Source: an uncultured Alistipes sp. (GTDB taxonomy: Bacteria; Bacteroidota; Bacteroidia; Bacteroidales; Rikenellaceae). Taken from it: a DNA stretch of 17,827 bases. The DNA lies in NCBI GenBank assembly GCA_904502075.1, contig CAJGDL010000018.1, positions 1 through 17,827 of the forward strand, read 5' to 3'. A program made the position numbers and the translations under genes. Below, in pieces: positions 1-7,872 of this stretch. A model generated the notes under the pieces. That model worked only from the letters and a program-made list of their open reading frames with translations, made no database searches and was not told the DNA's origin. How positions within the stretch are numbered: position 1 is the first letter of the stretch; each line of letters starts with the position of its first letter.

Positions 1-1
1 C

Positions 2-958
2 CTTACGGGGATCTTCTCTCCCGAGCATGGCTTTCGTGGGACGGCCGATGCCGGAGAGCACGTTCGTAGTTCGGTCGATGAGAAGACCGGCATACCGATC
101 CGCTCGCTTTACGATGGAAATGCGCGCCGACCTTCGGCCGAGGCAATGGCCTCGTTCGACCTGCTGTTGGTCGATATGCAGGATGTGGGGGTGCGCTTCT
201 ACACCTATTATATATCGATGCTCCGCATGATGGAGGCGTGTGCCGATGCCGGTAAGGAGGTGGTGGTGCTCGATCGTCCCAACCCTCACGGGGCGGAGGT
301 TGATGGCCCGATCCTCGATATGCAACGATATAAATCGGGGGTGGGGGCCCTGCCGATACCGGTGTTGCACGGCCTGACGATGGGCGAAATTGCCCACATG
401 GCGGTGGGGGAGGGGTGGTGCAAGCCCTGTCGTTTGAAGGTGGTGCGTTGCCAAAACTACACCCATACAACCCCCTATCGGCTTCCGATTCCCCCTTCGC
501 CCAATCTGCCCACCGAGCGTTCGGTGGCTCTCTATCCCTCGCTCTGCCTCTTCGAGGGGACGGTTTTGAGCGTTGGGCGCGGTACGGATCGCCCCTTTGA
601 GTGCTACGGCCATCCGCAGTTGATCGGGAAGTTGGGCTTCGACTATTGCTTCACTCCGTGCTCGATGGCCGGAGCCAAGGAGCCTCCCCTCAAGGGGATG
701 GTGTGTGGAGGCCGCTCCCTTCGGGAACTTGACCAGGCTCCCCGCGGGCTGCAACTCGACTTTGTGGTGGAGGCCTATCGGGCGATGCCGATCGGGGATG
801 ATTTCTTCAATGGCATGTTCGAGAAGTTGATTGGCGTGGATTGGGTGCGCCGTATGATCCTCGAGGGAGCTTCGGCCGACGAGATCGAGGCCCGCTGGCA
901 GCCCGAGGTTGAGACATTTCGTCGGTTACGCTGCCGTTATCTCCTTTATGAGGAGTAA
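2..958 (+). CDS. DUF1343 / NamZ-type exo-beta-N-acetylmuramidase, 5' end missing
   Basis: The frame is open from the left edge to a TAA at 956-958, giving 318 visible residues. The family is about 400 residues long, so roughly 80-100 N-terminal residues, including any signal peptide, lie outside the window. Visible family motifs in order are FSPEHGFRG (residues 5-13 of the visible part), DMQDVGVRFYTY, LDRPNPHG, HGLTMGEIA, PPSPNLPT, FEGT followed by SVGRGT, and a C-terminal SADEIEARWQPEVE stretch. Characterised NamZ proteins remove terminal MurNAc from peptidoglycan fragments, usually in the periplasm or outside the cell, as part of cell-wall recycling or scavenging. The ATG at 146 is internal, because strongly conserved sequence lies upstream of it. 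The frame is intact. Family assignment is firm; the exact substrate is inferred. Confidence 0.9.
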   Translation, partial: LTGIFSPEHGFRGTADAGEHVRSSVDEKTGIPIRSLYDGNARRPSAEAMASFDLLLVDMQDVGVRFYTYYISMLRMMEACADAGKEVVVLDRPNPHGAEVDGPILDMQRYKSGVGALPIPVLHGLTMGEIAHMAVGEGWCKPCRLKVVRCQNYTHTTPYRLPIPPSPNLPTERSVALYPSLCLFEGTVLSVGRGTDRPFECYGHPQLIGKLGFDYCFTPCSMAGAKEPPLKGMVCGGRSLRELDQAPRGLQLDFVVEAYRAMPIGDDFFNGMFEKLIGVDWVRRMILEGASADEIEARWQPEVETFRRLRCRYLLYEE

Positions 959-988
959 TGAGGAGGTTTATAAAAAAAAACTATACGG

Positions 989-1020
989 TTTGTGGATTTT
1001 AGAATAATTTCTTATCTTTG
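989..1020 (+). promoter_or_regulatory. Bacteroidota-type promoter for the lipoprotein gene at 1077
   Basis: TTTG at 989-992 and TATCTTTG at 1013-1020 are separated by 20 bases. This matches the Bacteroidota consensus TTTG, 19-21 bases, TAnnTTTG. Transcription should begin a few bases after 1020, which places the start inside the inverted repeat at 1021-1048. Confidence 0.75.
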
Positions 1021-1048
1021 TAGCCGAGAGCCTTTCCGCTCTCGGCTA
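1021..1048. repeat. Perfect 10-bp inverted repeat directly after the promoter
   Basis: TAGCCGAGAG (1021-1030) and CTCTCGGCTA (1039-1048) pair perfectly around an 8-base loop, starting one base after the -7 box. It may be an operator, a terminator for the upstream NamZ gene (the bases after it are only moderately T-rich, AATTTTT at 1051-1057), or a 5' mRNA hairpin if transcription starts at or before about 1021. The sequence alone does not decide between these. Confidence 0.6.
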
Positions 1049-1076
1049 CTAATTTTTAGACCTAATTTTTACACAA

Positions 1077-2648
1077 ATGAAGAGATTTCCACTTTTTTTG
1101 GCAACCCTCCTTACAACTCTTCTACTGGTTGGTTGCAGTAGCAATGATCCTGTTGCACCCCAAGCAGACCCGGTTAATCCACCCCAACCTCCTCTCGGAG
1201 CCCCCTTTACGATTGATGTGAAGGATGTGACGGCAACGATGGTGACCGTGGAGGTGACCCCCTTGAATGCCGAGGCGGGTTACTATATGGATGTCCTCTC
1301 GGAATCCAACTACCTCGAGGCGCAGCGCAGCGGTATTGATAGCTATTTGATCTGGATGGTCGGCAACCTGACCGAGTCGATGGAGATCGAACTTGCAGAG
1401 GCGATTCGGATGATGACCTCCTACGGAAACGACGGCTTCTACCTCACCTCGCTCAAGCCTGACTCGAACTACTACGCCCTTGCCGTGGGTATTGATGAGA
1501 AGGGGCTCTCGACTACCGAGGTGGTTGCTGTACCGTTTAGAACCCTCCCCGCTCCGCAGTCGGAGAATGAGATCGACGTGACGATCACGGGTCCCGAGGA
1601 GGGGCGATTCACAGTGGATGTAACCACCACGAACGAGGATCCCTATGTGATCACCTCCTATCCGACCACCATCACAGGCGAGATCTCCGACGAAGAGATT
1701 GCCGCCTGGGTTATCTCGAACAACATGGCCTGGGGAGCGATCGAGCAGATCACCTATGTGGGCGATCAAACCCTCTACGAGGGGGGAAAGAGCGGCTGGG
1801 AGTATGAGGTGATCGCCTTTGGCTACTCGGCCGGCATGGCCACTACACCCGCCATCCGCAAGCGATTTGCTGTGCCCGAAGGGGGCGACCCTCAGGCTTG
1901 TTCCTTCGCTATGAATCTTGAGTTTAAGGACTTCGATATGATCGCTACGGTAGCTCCGTCGGATCACTCGGTCGTCTACATCAGCGATGTGATGGAGGAG
2001 GAGTACTACCAGGCCCTGCTTGCCAAGTTTAGCGATCCGCAGCAGGCCCTGGCGGAGAACCTCGAGGCGATGATTTCGGCTTACATCGCCGAGCTGGGGA
2101 GCCGTGCCAAGGTGGTGGATATGATTGCTACGATGGGTCCGCTACACTACACGATGCGCTACCGTGCTGTTACCGAGTATCGCCAGTGGTGTGTGCCGGT
2201 CGATGCTCAAGGCAACCCGACGGCCCCCTTCTCGGTGGGTGAGAAGTTCATGAGCCCCAACGAGGTGCGCTCCGATGCCGCGCTCACGCTCAAGGGGTGG
2301 ACCTACTACGACGGTACCGACCTCTACAACCTCGATCCCGAGAAGTATAAGGGATTCAAGGGCTTTGCGGCTGTGGCCATCGAGGTGGAGCCCTCGGACG
2401 ATGCGGTGGAGTGGTGGTCTTATATCGCTTTGGACGACCTGACGGATCGTGCCCGCGCCGTCATTATCAACAACCTGCTGATTGCTCCGACGCAGAAGAA
2501 CCTCACCTCGCAGTTGATCGCCTGCTATTGGGGAACCAATACGATTATGGGGGTGGCCAAAGATGCCGAAGGCAATTATGGGCCACTGTTGATGGAGGTG
2601 ATCGAACTGAGCAAGGAGGGGGCTGCCGAGGTGCCCGATGGATTTTAA
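1077..2648 (+). CDS. Surface or periplasmic lipoprotein with FN3-like modules, function unknown
   Basis: The 523-residue product starts with a lipoprotein signal peptide: Lys2-Arg3, a hydrophobic stretch, then LVGC with the lipidated Cys at residue 20. A proline-rich linker (about 25-42) follows. Three beta-rich, FN3-like modules can be discerned at about 43-157, 165-267 and 274-395. The first ends with the FN3-like pattern LKPDSNYYALAVG. Modules 1 and 3 carry helix-like insertions (about 80-117 and 305-345). The C-terminal part, about 395-523, contains a YYDGTDLYNLDPEKYKGFKG stretch I do not recognise. The gene stands alone, with its own promoter at 989 and a terminator at 2668. It resembles the lipoprotein gene at 8270 in overall plan. 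No catalytic motif is visible, so a binding or structural role is possible but unproven. Confidence 0.85.
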   Translation: MKRFPLFLATLLTTLLLVGCSSNDPVAPQADPVNPPQPPLGAPFTIDVKDVTATMVTVEVTPLNAEAGYYMDVLSESNYLEAQRSGIDSYLIWMVGNLTESMEIELAEAIRMMTSYGNDGFYLTSLKPDSNYYALAVGIDEKGLSTTEVVAVPFRTLPAPQSENEIDVTITGPEEGRFTVDVTTTNEDPYVITSYPTTITGEISDEEIAAWVISNNMAWGAIEQITYVGDQTLYEGGKSGWEYEVIAFGYSAGMATTPAIRKRFAVPEGGDPQACSFAMNLEFKDFDMIATVAPSDHSVVYISDVMEEEYYQALLAKFSDPQQALAENLEAMISAYIAELGSRAKVVDMIATMGPLHYTMRYRAVTEYRQWCVPVDAQGNPTAPFSVGEKFMSPNEVRSDAALTLKGWTYYDGTDLYNLDPEKYKGFKGFAAVAIEVEPSDDAVEWWSYIALDDLTDRARAVIINNLLIAPTQKNLTSQLIACYWGTNTIMGVAKDAEGNYGPLLMEVIELSKEGAAEVPDGF

Positions 2649-2667
2649 ATCACAGGGTCTGAATTCA

Positions 2668-2712
2668 CACAACAAAGATGGCTGTAGCATTGCTACAGCC
2701 ATCTTTGTTGTG
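2668..2712. terminator. Long bidirectional terminator hairpin between convergent genes
   Basis: The arms at 2668-2689 and 2691-2712 are perfectly complementary over about 22 bp; in practice the loop is ATT. It lies 20 bases after the lipoprotein stop and 13 bases after the stop of the small membrane protein gene on the other strand. The outer arms contain AAAG/CTTT runs but no long T-tract. Its position between convergent genes supports a shared terminator. Confidence 0.8.
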
Positions 2713-2724
2713 GATTCCCTCACA

Positions 2725-3006
2725 TTAGAGCGGGAGAAGTAACAGGGCGACGCCGAACATCAGCAGGAAGCCCAAGAGCAACAAGCCGGCCAACGACAGG
2801 CAACCTCCGATGCAGCCGATCTTGGGCTCGCTGCCCGTGGGTAGCGGCGAAGAGAGCAGAACGAAGATCAATCCGATGAGGGGCGTGAAGATCAAACTGA
2901 TCAGAAAGGCCCAGCCAAAGCCCAATTGGCGATGACTACCGAGCCAACCCACCAAGGCGGGAAGGAGGCATCCGAAGAGGAGGGCTCCAAGAACAACAAG
3001 TACCAT
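2725..3006 (-). CDS. Small membrane protein of unknown function
   Basis: This 93-residue, very hydrophobic protein has likely membrane segments at about 1-22, 30-52 and 66-92. A polar stretch, PTGSEPKIG, at about 56-64 and a His-Arg pair at 25-26 lie between them. Two cysteines, C65 and C69, sit in a GCIGGC motif. It starts with ATG 12 bases after the stop of the methyltransferase gene, so it is probably the last gene of the operon beginning at 5718. Small proteins with a GFGWAF stretch followed by SLIFTPLIG occur widely in Bacteroidota, but I know no function for them. The convergent terminator at 2668 closes the unit. Confidence 0.7.
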   Translation of the reverse strand: MVLVVLGALLFGCLLPALVGWLGSHRQLGFGWAFLISLIFTPLIGLIFVLLSSPLPTGSEPKIGCIGGCLSLAGLLLLGFLLMFGVALLLLPL

Positions 3007-3018
3007 AATCTATCTCTT

Positions 3019-3906
3019 TTAACGGGTGAAACGATAATAGGTGCCGAGCGGAAGCTCCTTGCCGGCTCGGTCGGCGAAGAAGAGCTCGCCGGCCTCCTCC
3101 GCTTTGGGGGTTCCGAAGGCTTGGCGCACCGCCGTGCGGGCCAGCATGGCCGAGAGCCCCATCGAGTAGAGGTTCAGTACCAGGAAGGCCCCCTCACGCT
3201 CCAGCAGTTCGGCGCAGGCAGCCAGCATCTCGCCGATGTGGCTCTCCAAGACCCACTTTTCGCCCTCGGGGCCGCGTCCGTAGGCCGGAGGATCGAGGAT
3301 GATACCGTCGTAGCGGTTGCCTCGGCGTACCTCGCGCTTGACGAAGCGCAGGGCATCTTCCACCATCCAGCGTACCCCCTCCAGACCGCTCGACTCCATG
3401 TTCTCGCGTGACCAAGTGACGACCTGCTTCACCGAGTCGACATGGGTGATATCGGCCCCGGCAGCCCGTGCCGCGAGGGTGGCTCCTCCGGTATAGGCAA
3501 ACAGATTCAGAATCTTCGCCTTGCGTCCCTTGAGGGAAGAGAGCGCTTCAACTCGGTCGTAAATAAAATTCCAATTCTCGGCCTGTTCGGGAAAGATCCC
3601 TACATGTTTGAAGGAGGTGAGTCCGAGGCGCATGCGTAGGTGCATCTCTTTATAGTCGTAGGCCACCGTCCAACGCGAGGGCATCGAGGGTTTGGTGCGC
3701 CACTCGCCGCGCTCCTCGCTCTTGGCGTCGCGCAGGAACGAAGCATCGGCCAACCGCTGCCACTCCCGCTCGTCGAGCGAACGCTGCCAAATGGCCTGGG
3801 GCTCGGGACGGCGGGTGATAAACTTGCCGAATCGCTCCAGCTTCTCGAAGTTGCCGGAGTCGATCAGTTCGTAATCCTCAAATCGGGTCTTTAGTGCTTT
3901 CAACAT
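3019..3906 (-). CDS. Class I SAM-dependent methyltransferase, COG1092 (RlmI-like), probably rRNA-directed
   Basis: The 295-residue product has a Rossmann methyltransferase domain. The SAM-binding motif I is LNLFAYTGGATL (133-144), followed by the acidic ribose-binding residue in HVDSVK (D157). An acidic VEDALRF stretch comes near 182, and the motif IV signature is DPPAYGRGPEG (205-215). This arrangement is typical of the COG1092 / Methyltrans_SAM family, to which the 23S rRNA m5C methyltransferase RlmI belongs. The N-terminal PUA domain of RlmI is absent, so the target may differ. The gene begins 6 bases after the stop of the RlhA-like gene, which is also predicted to modify 23S rRNA. This neighbourhood supports an rRNA modification role, but substrate and base are not shown by the sequence. 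Confidence 0.82.
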   Translation of the reverse strand: MLKALKTRFEDYELIDSGNFEKLERFGKFITRRPEPQAIWQRSLDEREWQRLADASFLRDAKSEERGEWRTKPSMPSRWTVAYDYKEMHLRMRLGLTSFKHVGIFPEQAENWNFIYDRVEALSSLKGRKAKILNLFAYTGGATLAARAAGADITHVDSVKQVVTWSRENMESSGLEGVRWMVEDALRFVKREVRRGNRYDGIILDPPAYGRGPEGEKWVLESHIGEMLAACAELLEREGAFLVLNLYSMGLSAMLARTAVRQAFGTPKAEEAGELFFADRAGKELPLGTYYRFTR

Positions 3907-3912
3907 AGCTTG

Positions 3913-5718
3913 CTATCTTCTGTTTTCGTGTATCAGGCTCATCTCGCACCGCTTGCAGTCGAAATGCAGGCGGTAGCGGAAGGCTCCGTGTTCGATATAC
4001 AACTCCCCCTTCAGGGTGGGGTTCTTCTTCAGGCATTGTCCGATCTCGCGACGGATGCAGTAGGGCGAGCGCATCACTCGCTGGCCCAAGGTCGAGGGGG
4101 CGAGATCCAATCCGCGGGCGATCTGTTCCACCCCGTGGTCGCGGTAGAAGGCTTCGGCAAGGCGATTCGTGACATTCTCCTCGGCGGTGAGTGCGCGTTT
4201 CGGGTGGCGCGGGGCGAGCGATTCGGGGCGGATGTCGTGGACAAAGGGGCACTGCTCTCGCTTTTGCTCCAGCCCGCTCAACAATCTGCGTCGCAACTCT
4301 GCCAGGAGCGACGCCTGGAGAAAGCGTGGCGAGCCAAGGATCTCGACCTCTTCGACCTTAAAGATCGTATCGCCGCTCTTGGACAACTGCTGTTGTAGGG
4401 TCGAACGCATCTTTTCTGAATTCTGTGCCGCTTCGAAGGGGCCTTGGTGCTCCACCGAATAGGAGATCCCCTCGCAGTCGGTGGCGGTGATCCGGAGATG
4501 ATCTTCAGCGAGTTGCACCACCATGCGAATCGGAATTTGTCGCCGCATCCGACTGCGCTCCAACTGTTGGGTGAAGAGGCGGTCGAAGTTGCGGAAGAGC
4601 TCCATCCCGGGCTCGATCCCCTCCATGCGGTTGGGCTCCACGCGGCGCCCCTCTACGCGGTTTACGTTGGTGCCACGCCCGGCGAAGCAGATCCCGTCGC
4701 CGGCCGCCAGCGTGTGGTCGCGGTCGAGCAGAAAGCCTCGGCGGTCGCACTTGACGATGCGCCCGACATATTCGCCCACCGCCTTCGGGGTGTCGAACGA
4801 GGCGACATAGGTCGTGCGCCCCGAATACATATACTCCGAAAATCCGCGCGTAAAACTCTTGGCCGGATCGGGGGTGAAGTCGGGCACGGAGCGACCCACC
4901 GAACTGCGCTCGAGGTGGGGCCGCAGGGCCAATTCGCGGTCGATGGCGGCACGATACCAGGCCACCACGTTGCGGATATAGGTCGTATCTTTCAATCGTC
5001 CCTCGATCTTGAAGGAGCAGATGCCGGCATCCATCAACTCCCCGAGGCGTGCGGTGAGGTTCATGTCGCGTACCGAGAGTAGGTGTTTTCCGGCAAGGAT
5101 CTTTTCGCCCCGCTCATTGATCAGGTCGTAGCTCAGGCGGCAGGGTTGGGAGCAGGCACCGCGGTTGCCGCTGCGGTCTGCAGTCATCGAGCGCGAAAGG
5201 AAACAACGACCGCTCGACCCCACGCAGATGGCTCCGTGAACGAAGCACTCCAACTCGGCATCCGTCGCCCGACGAATCGCCCGAATCTCCTCGATCGAGA
5301 GACCGCGCTCCAGGATCACGCGTGAGAATCCGCACTCGGCCAGGAAACGAACCCCTTCCGGATCGACATTGTTGGTCTGGGTCGAGGCGTGCAGTTCGGT
5401 CGGAAGGTTCATCCTTCGGAAGGCCATATCCTGCACGATCAGGGCATCGACTCCCACTGAGATCAACTCACGGGCCTGCTTCTCGGCGGCCACCAGCTCC
5501 TGGTCGAAGAGCAGCGTGTTGAGGGTGCAGTAGACCCTCACCCCAAAGCGGTGGGCATAGCGCACCACGCGGGCAATGTCCTCGAGCGAGTTGCCGGCCG
5601 CCACGCGCGCCCCGAAACGGGCACCTCCCATGTAGAGGGCATCGGCTCCCGCCTCAATCGCCGCCACGGCCGCTTCGTAGTCGCGAGCCGGAGCCAAAAG
5701 TTCGATCTTGTGCTTCAT
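3913..5718 (-). CDS. rlhA: U32 family protein, RlhA-like (23S rRNA C2501 hydroxylation)
   Basis: The 601-residue product starts MKHKIELLAPARDYE and shows GADALYMGGARFGAR (24-38), HASTQ (110-114) and the U32 signature ECFVHGAICV. The probable [4Fe-4S] ligands C165, C172, C189 and C193 lie in CVGSSGRC and CSQPC. A DUF3656-like region follows, and the C-terminus ends with a FDCKRCEM motif. This full-length plan matches E. coli RlhA (YdcP), needed for 5-hydroxycytidine at 23S rRNA position 2501, rather than the shorter tRNA enzyme TrhP. The older label 'collagenase-like peptidase' is probably misleading. I chose the ATG at 5718, not the one at 5742, because family similarity begins at MKHK and a promoter-like TACCTTTG sits at 5723-5730. 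It heads an operon with the methyltransferase at 3019 and the membrane protein at 2725. Confidence 0.85.
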   Translation of the reverse strand: MKHKIELLAPARDYEAAVAAIEAGADALYMGGARFGARVAAGNSLEDIARVVRYAHRFGVRVYCTLNTLLFDQELVAAEKQARELISVGVDALIVQDMAFRRMNLPTELHASTQTNNVDPEGVRFLAECGFSRVILERGLSIEEIRAIRRATDAELECFVHGAICVGSSGRCFLSRSMTADRSGNRGACSQPCRLSYDLINERGEKILAGKHLLSVRDMNLTARLGELMDAGICSFKIEGRLKDTTYIRNVVAWYRAAIDRELALRPHLERSSVGRSVPDFTPDPAKSFTRGFSEYMYSGRTTYVASFDTPKAVGEYVGRIVKCDRRGFLLDRDHTLAAGDGICFAGRGTNVNRVEGRRVEPNRMEGIEPGMELFRNFDRLFTQQLERSRMRRQIPIRMVVQLAEDHLRITATDCEGISYSVEHQGPFEAAQNSEKMRSTLQQQLSKSGDTIFKVEEVEILGSPRFLQASLLAELRRRLLSGLEQKREQCPFVHDIRPESLAPRHPKRALTAEENVTNRLAEAFYRDHGVEQIARGLDLAPSTLGQRVMRSPYCIRREIGQCLKKNPTLKGELYIEHGAFRYRLHFDCKRCEMSLIHENRR

Positions 5719-5722
5719 AACG

Positions 5723-5730
5723 CAAAGGTA
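5723..5730 (-). promoter_or_regulatory. -7 box for rlhA, implying a very short or absent leader
   Basis: On the minus strand 5730-5723 reads TACCTTTG, matching TAnnTTTG. The G is only 5 bases upstream of the A of the ATG at 5718, so the transcript may be leaderless or nearly so. No well-spaced TTTG is seen; the nearest candidate (CAAA on the plus strand at 5754-5757) gives a 23-base spacer, longer than usual. Confidence 0.5.
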
Positions 5731-5736
5731 GTGAAA

Positions 5737-5767
5737 ATTCAAAATTTAGAATTCAAAATTCAAAATT
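5737..5767. repeat. Three copies of ATTCAAAATT between the divergent rlhA and serS promoters
   Basis: ATTCAAAATT occurs at 5737-5746, 5751-5760 and 5758-5767, the last two overlapping by three bases. The cluster fills the space between the divergent -7 boxes at 5723-5730 and 5774-5781. It could be an AT-rich upstream element, a regulator binding site or a small repeat family. Confidence 0.65.
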
Positions 5768-5773
5768 ATTTTG

Positions 5774-5781
5774 TATTTTTG
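5774..5781 (+). promoter_or_regulatory. -7 box for serS
   Basis: TATTTTTG matches TAnnTTTG and lies 48 bases before the serS ATG at 5830. The -33 position falls within the AT-rich repeats and has no clear TTTG, so the promoter call rests mainly on the -7 box and its position. Confidence 0.5.
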
Positions 5782-5829
5782 CCGATTGAAGAAAAACATT
5801 CCGAAGAATCAAAACAAAAAGATAAAGGT

Positions 5830-7107
5830 ATGCTGACAATCAAGCAACTGCGTGACGACCGCGAGGCCGCCATCCGCAAATTGGCAAAAAAGGGGGTGGA
5901 TGCCGCTCCCGTGTTGGATAAGATTGAGGCGCTGGACGACAAGCGCAAAGCCTTGCAGACCGAGTTGGATAACTGCCTGATGGAGCAGAACAAGGCGGCC
6001 AAGCAGATCGGTGCCCTGATGGGGCAGGGCAAGCGCGAGGAGGCCGAGGCCATGAAGGCGCGTGTGGCCGAACTGAAGGCCCGTTCGGCCGAACTCTCCG
6101 AGGAGCAGGCCAAGGCGGCCGAGGAGTTGCAGGCGGCTGTCGTTTCGTTGCCCAACTTCCCCGCAGAGATCGTGCCCGAGGGGCGTACGGCCGAGGAGAA
6201 TGTGGTGGTAAAGCAGTCGGATAACATTCCCGAGTTGCCTGCCGATGCCCTGCCTCACTGGGAGCTTGCCAAGAAGTATGACATCATCGATTTCGATCTG
6301 GGCGTGAAACTTACCGGTGCCGGTTTTCCTGTTTACAAAGGAAAGGGTGCGCGTCTGCAGCGTGCGCTGATCAACTTTTTCCTGGATCGCAATACGGCGG
6401 CCGGTTATCAGGAGGTGGAGCCCCCGATCCTGGTCAACGAGGCTTCGGGATTTGGTACGGGACAGTTGCCCGATAAGGAGGGACAGATGTACCACGCTAC
6501 GGCCGATAACTTCTATTTGGTGCCTACCGCCGAGGTGCCCGTGACCAATATTTTCCGCGATGTGATCCTCGATGAGAAGGATTTCCCCGTGAAGGTGACG
6601 GCCTACACCCCCTGCTTCCGTCGTGAGGCGGGCTCCTATGGCAAGGATGTGCGCGGCTTGAACCGTCTGCACCAGTTCGACAAGGTGGAGATCGTGCAGC
6701 TCTCGCACCCCGACCACTCCTACGAGGCTTTGGACGGCATGGTGGCCCATGTGGAGTCGATCGTCAAGGCGTTGGGACTTCCCTATCGTATCCTGCGCCT
6801 CTGTGGTGGCGATATGTCTTTCACTTCGGCCTTGACCTACGACTTTGAGGTCTATAGCGAGGCTCAGAAGCGTTGGTTGGAGGTTTCGTCCGTCTCGAAC
6901 TTCGAGTCGTTCCAGGCCAACCGCCTCAAGTTGCGCTACCGCGACGATAAGAAGAAGACGCAGCTGGCCCACACGCTCAATGGTTCGTCGCTTGCCCTGC
7001 CCCGCATCGTGGCTGCGCTGTTGGAGAACAACCAGACCCCCGAGGGAATTCGCATCCCCGAGGCCCTGGTTCCCTACACCGGTTTCGAGTGGATTTCGAA
7101 CGAGTAA
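5830..7107 (+). CDS. serS: Seryl-tRNA synthetase
   Basis: The 425-residue product has the normal length and plan of bacterial SerRS. The N-terminal antiparallel coiled-coil arm that binds tRNA-Ser spans about 27-103 and is rich in Lys, Glu and Ala. The class II catalytic core follows: the TAEVP serine/ATP-site loop at 233-237, motif 2 around TPCFRREAGSYGKDVRG (260-276), and motif 3 NGSSLALPRIVAALLENN (384-401) with its conserved Arg. The enzyme charges tRNA-Ser with serine in the cytoplasm and also supplies the precursor for selenocysteine where that is used. The ATG at 5830 is chosen because SerRS begins at MLTIKQLR; the open frame extends upstream, but that part has no SerRS similarity and contains the promoter. 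The DedA gene begins 33 bases downstream and is probably co-transcribed. Confidence 0.97.
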   Translation: MLTIKQLRDDREAAIRKLAKKGVDAAPVLDKIEALDDKRKALQTELDNCLMEQNKAAKQIGALMGQGKREEAEAMKARVAELKARSAELSEEQAKAAEELQAAVVSLPNFPAEIVPEGRTAEENVVVKQSDNIPELPADALPHWELAKKYDIIDFDLGVKLTGAGFPVYKGKGARLQRALINFFLDRNTAAGYQEVEPPILVNEASGFGTGQLPDKEGQMYHATADNFYLVPTAEVPVTNIFRDVILDEKDFPVKVTAYTPCFRREAGSYGKDVRGLNRLHQFDKVEIVQLSHPDHSYEALDGMVAHVESIVKALGLPYRILRLCGGDMSFTSALTYDFEVYSEAQKRWLEVSSVSNFESFQANRLKLRYRDDKKKTQLAHTLNGSSLALPRIVAALLENNQTPEGIRIPEALVPYTGFEWISNE

Positions 7108-7140
7108 CGAGTAGGTGGTAACCCCTTTTAATTGAGTACT

Positions 7141-7767
7141 ATGGAGTCTGTCGGATTTATTCAGTGGTGTTTGGACAACTTGAACTATTGGACAATCACC
7201 CTGCTGATGACCATCGAGAGCTCGTTCATCCCCTTCCCCTCGGAGGTGGTGGTTCCCCCGGCGGCCTACAAGGCGGCTGCCACGGGCGAGCTCAATGTGT
7301 GGTTGGTCGTCCTCTTTGCCACGCTCGGAGCCCTCATGGGGGCCTTGATCAACTATTTCCTGGCCCTGTGGCTCGGTAAGCCGATCGTCTATGCCTTTGC
7401 CAACAGCCGTTTTGGTCACATGTGTTTGATCGACCAGAAGAAGGTGGAGACGGCCGAGCAGTTCTTTGTGAAATATGGAGTGGCTGCCACGCTGATTGGT
7501 CGTTTGGTGCCGGCGGTGCGTCAGTTGATCTCGATTCCGGCCGGCCTGGCTCGCATGAACCTTGCGAAGTTTGCCCTCTTTACGGCCCTTGGAGCCGGAG
7601 TCTGGAACGGGGTGCTGGCTGCGTTGGGCTACTACTTGGAGTCGGTGGTTCCCGAGGAGCAACTCCTGGAGACGGTTACCCGCTACAGCCATGAGATTGG
7701 AATCGGCATCATCCTTGCGGTGATTCTGGTCGTCGGATTCTTGGTCTACAAAGGGGTGAAAAAGTAG
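7141..7767 (+). CDS. DedA / VTT-domain (SNARE-associated) integral membrane protein
   Basis: The 208-residue product has several hydrophobic segments and DedA hallmarks: ESSFIPFPSEVVVPPA near the N-terminus, where an acidic residue and prolines sit in a re-entrant region, then GALINYFLALWLGKP and the later G-R-x-x-P-x-x-R signature in IGRLVPAVRQLISIPAGL. DedA proteins sit in the inner membrane, and several act as undecaprenyl-phosphate or phospholipid flippases affecting envelope homeostasis; which lipid this one handles cannot be told. The ATG at 7141 is preferred to the in-frame TTG three codons upstream. It follows serS by 33 bases with no terminator between them. Confidence 0.88.
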   Translation: MESVGFIQWCLDNLNYWTITLLMTIESSFIPFPSEVVVPPAAYKAAATGELNVWLVVLFATLGALMGALINYFLALWLGKPIVYAFANSRFGHMCLIDQKKVETAEQFFVKYGVAATLIGRLVPAVRQLISIPAGLARMNLAKFALFTALGAGVWNGVLAALGYYLESVVPEEQLLETVTRYSHEIGIGIILAVILVVGFLVYKGVKK

Positions 7768-7805
7768 TTCGCGAAGAGTCGGTTGAAAATAAATAGCTCG
7801 ACAAT

Positions 7806-7836
7806 GTTGGTTTTAGCAAATAAATGATTATATTTG
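7806..7836 (+). promoter_or_regulatory. Bacteroidota-type promoter for the ferredoxin gene
   Basis: GTTG at 7806-7809 (matching TTG of the -33 element) and TATATTTG at 7829-7836 (a full TAnnTTTG match) are 19 bases apart. The leader to the ATG at 7873 is about 30 bases and A-rich. The promoter excludes a start at the upstream in-frame ATG at 7834, which overlaps the -7 box. Confidence 0.75.
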
Positions 7837-7872
7837 CACACACAATACTTACAAACTAAACTTACAAAAACT

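Noticed and set aside
5551..5829. Extension of the serS frame upstream to 5551
   Set aside because: The added part runs antisense into the conserved RlhA gene and through the promoter box; SerRS similarity starts at 5830.
5782..5829. Possible T-box or other leader element before serS
   Set aside because: The leader is only about 40-50 bases, too short for a T-box, and no T-box motif or convincing hairpin is present.
5809..7692. A long open frame (627 codons) on the minus strand opposite serS and the DedA gene
   Set aside because: It lies antisense to two clearly conserved genes, and its translation is rich in His, Arg, Gln and Gly without recognisable motifs. GC-rich codon bias often leaves such frames open.
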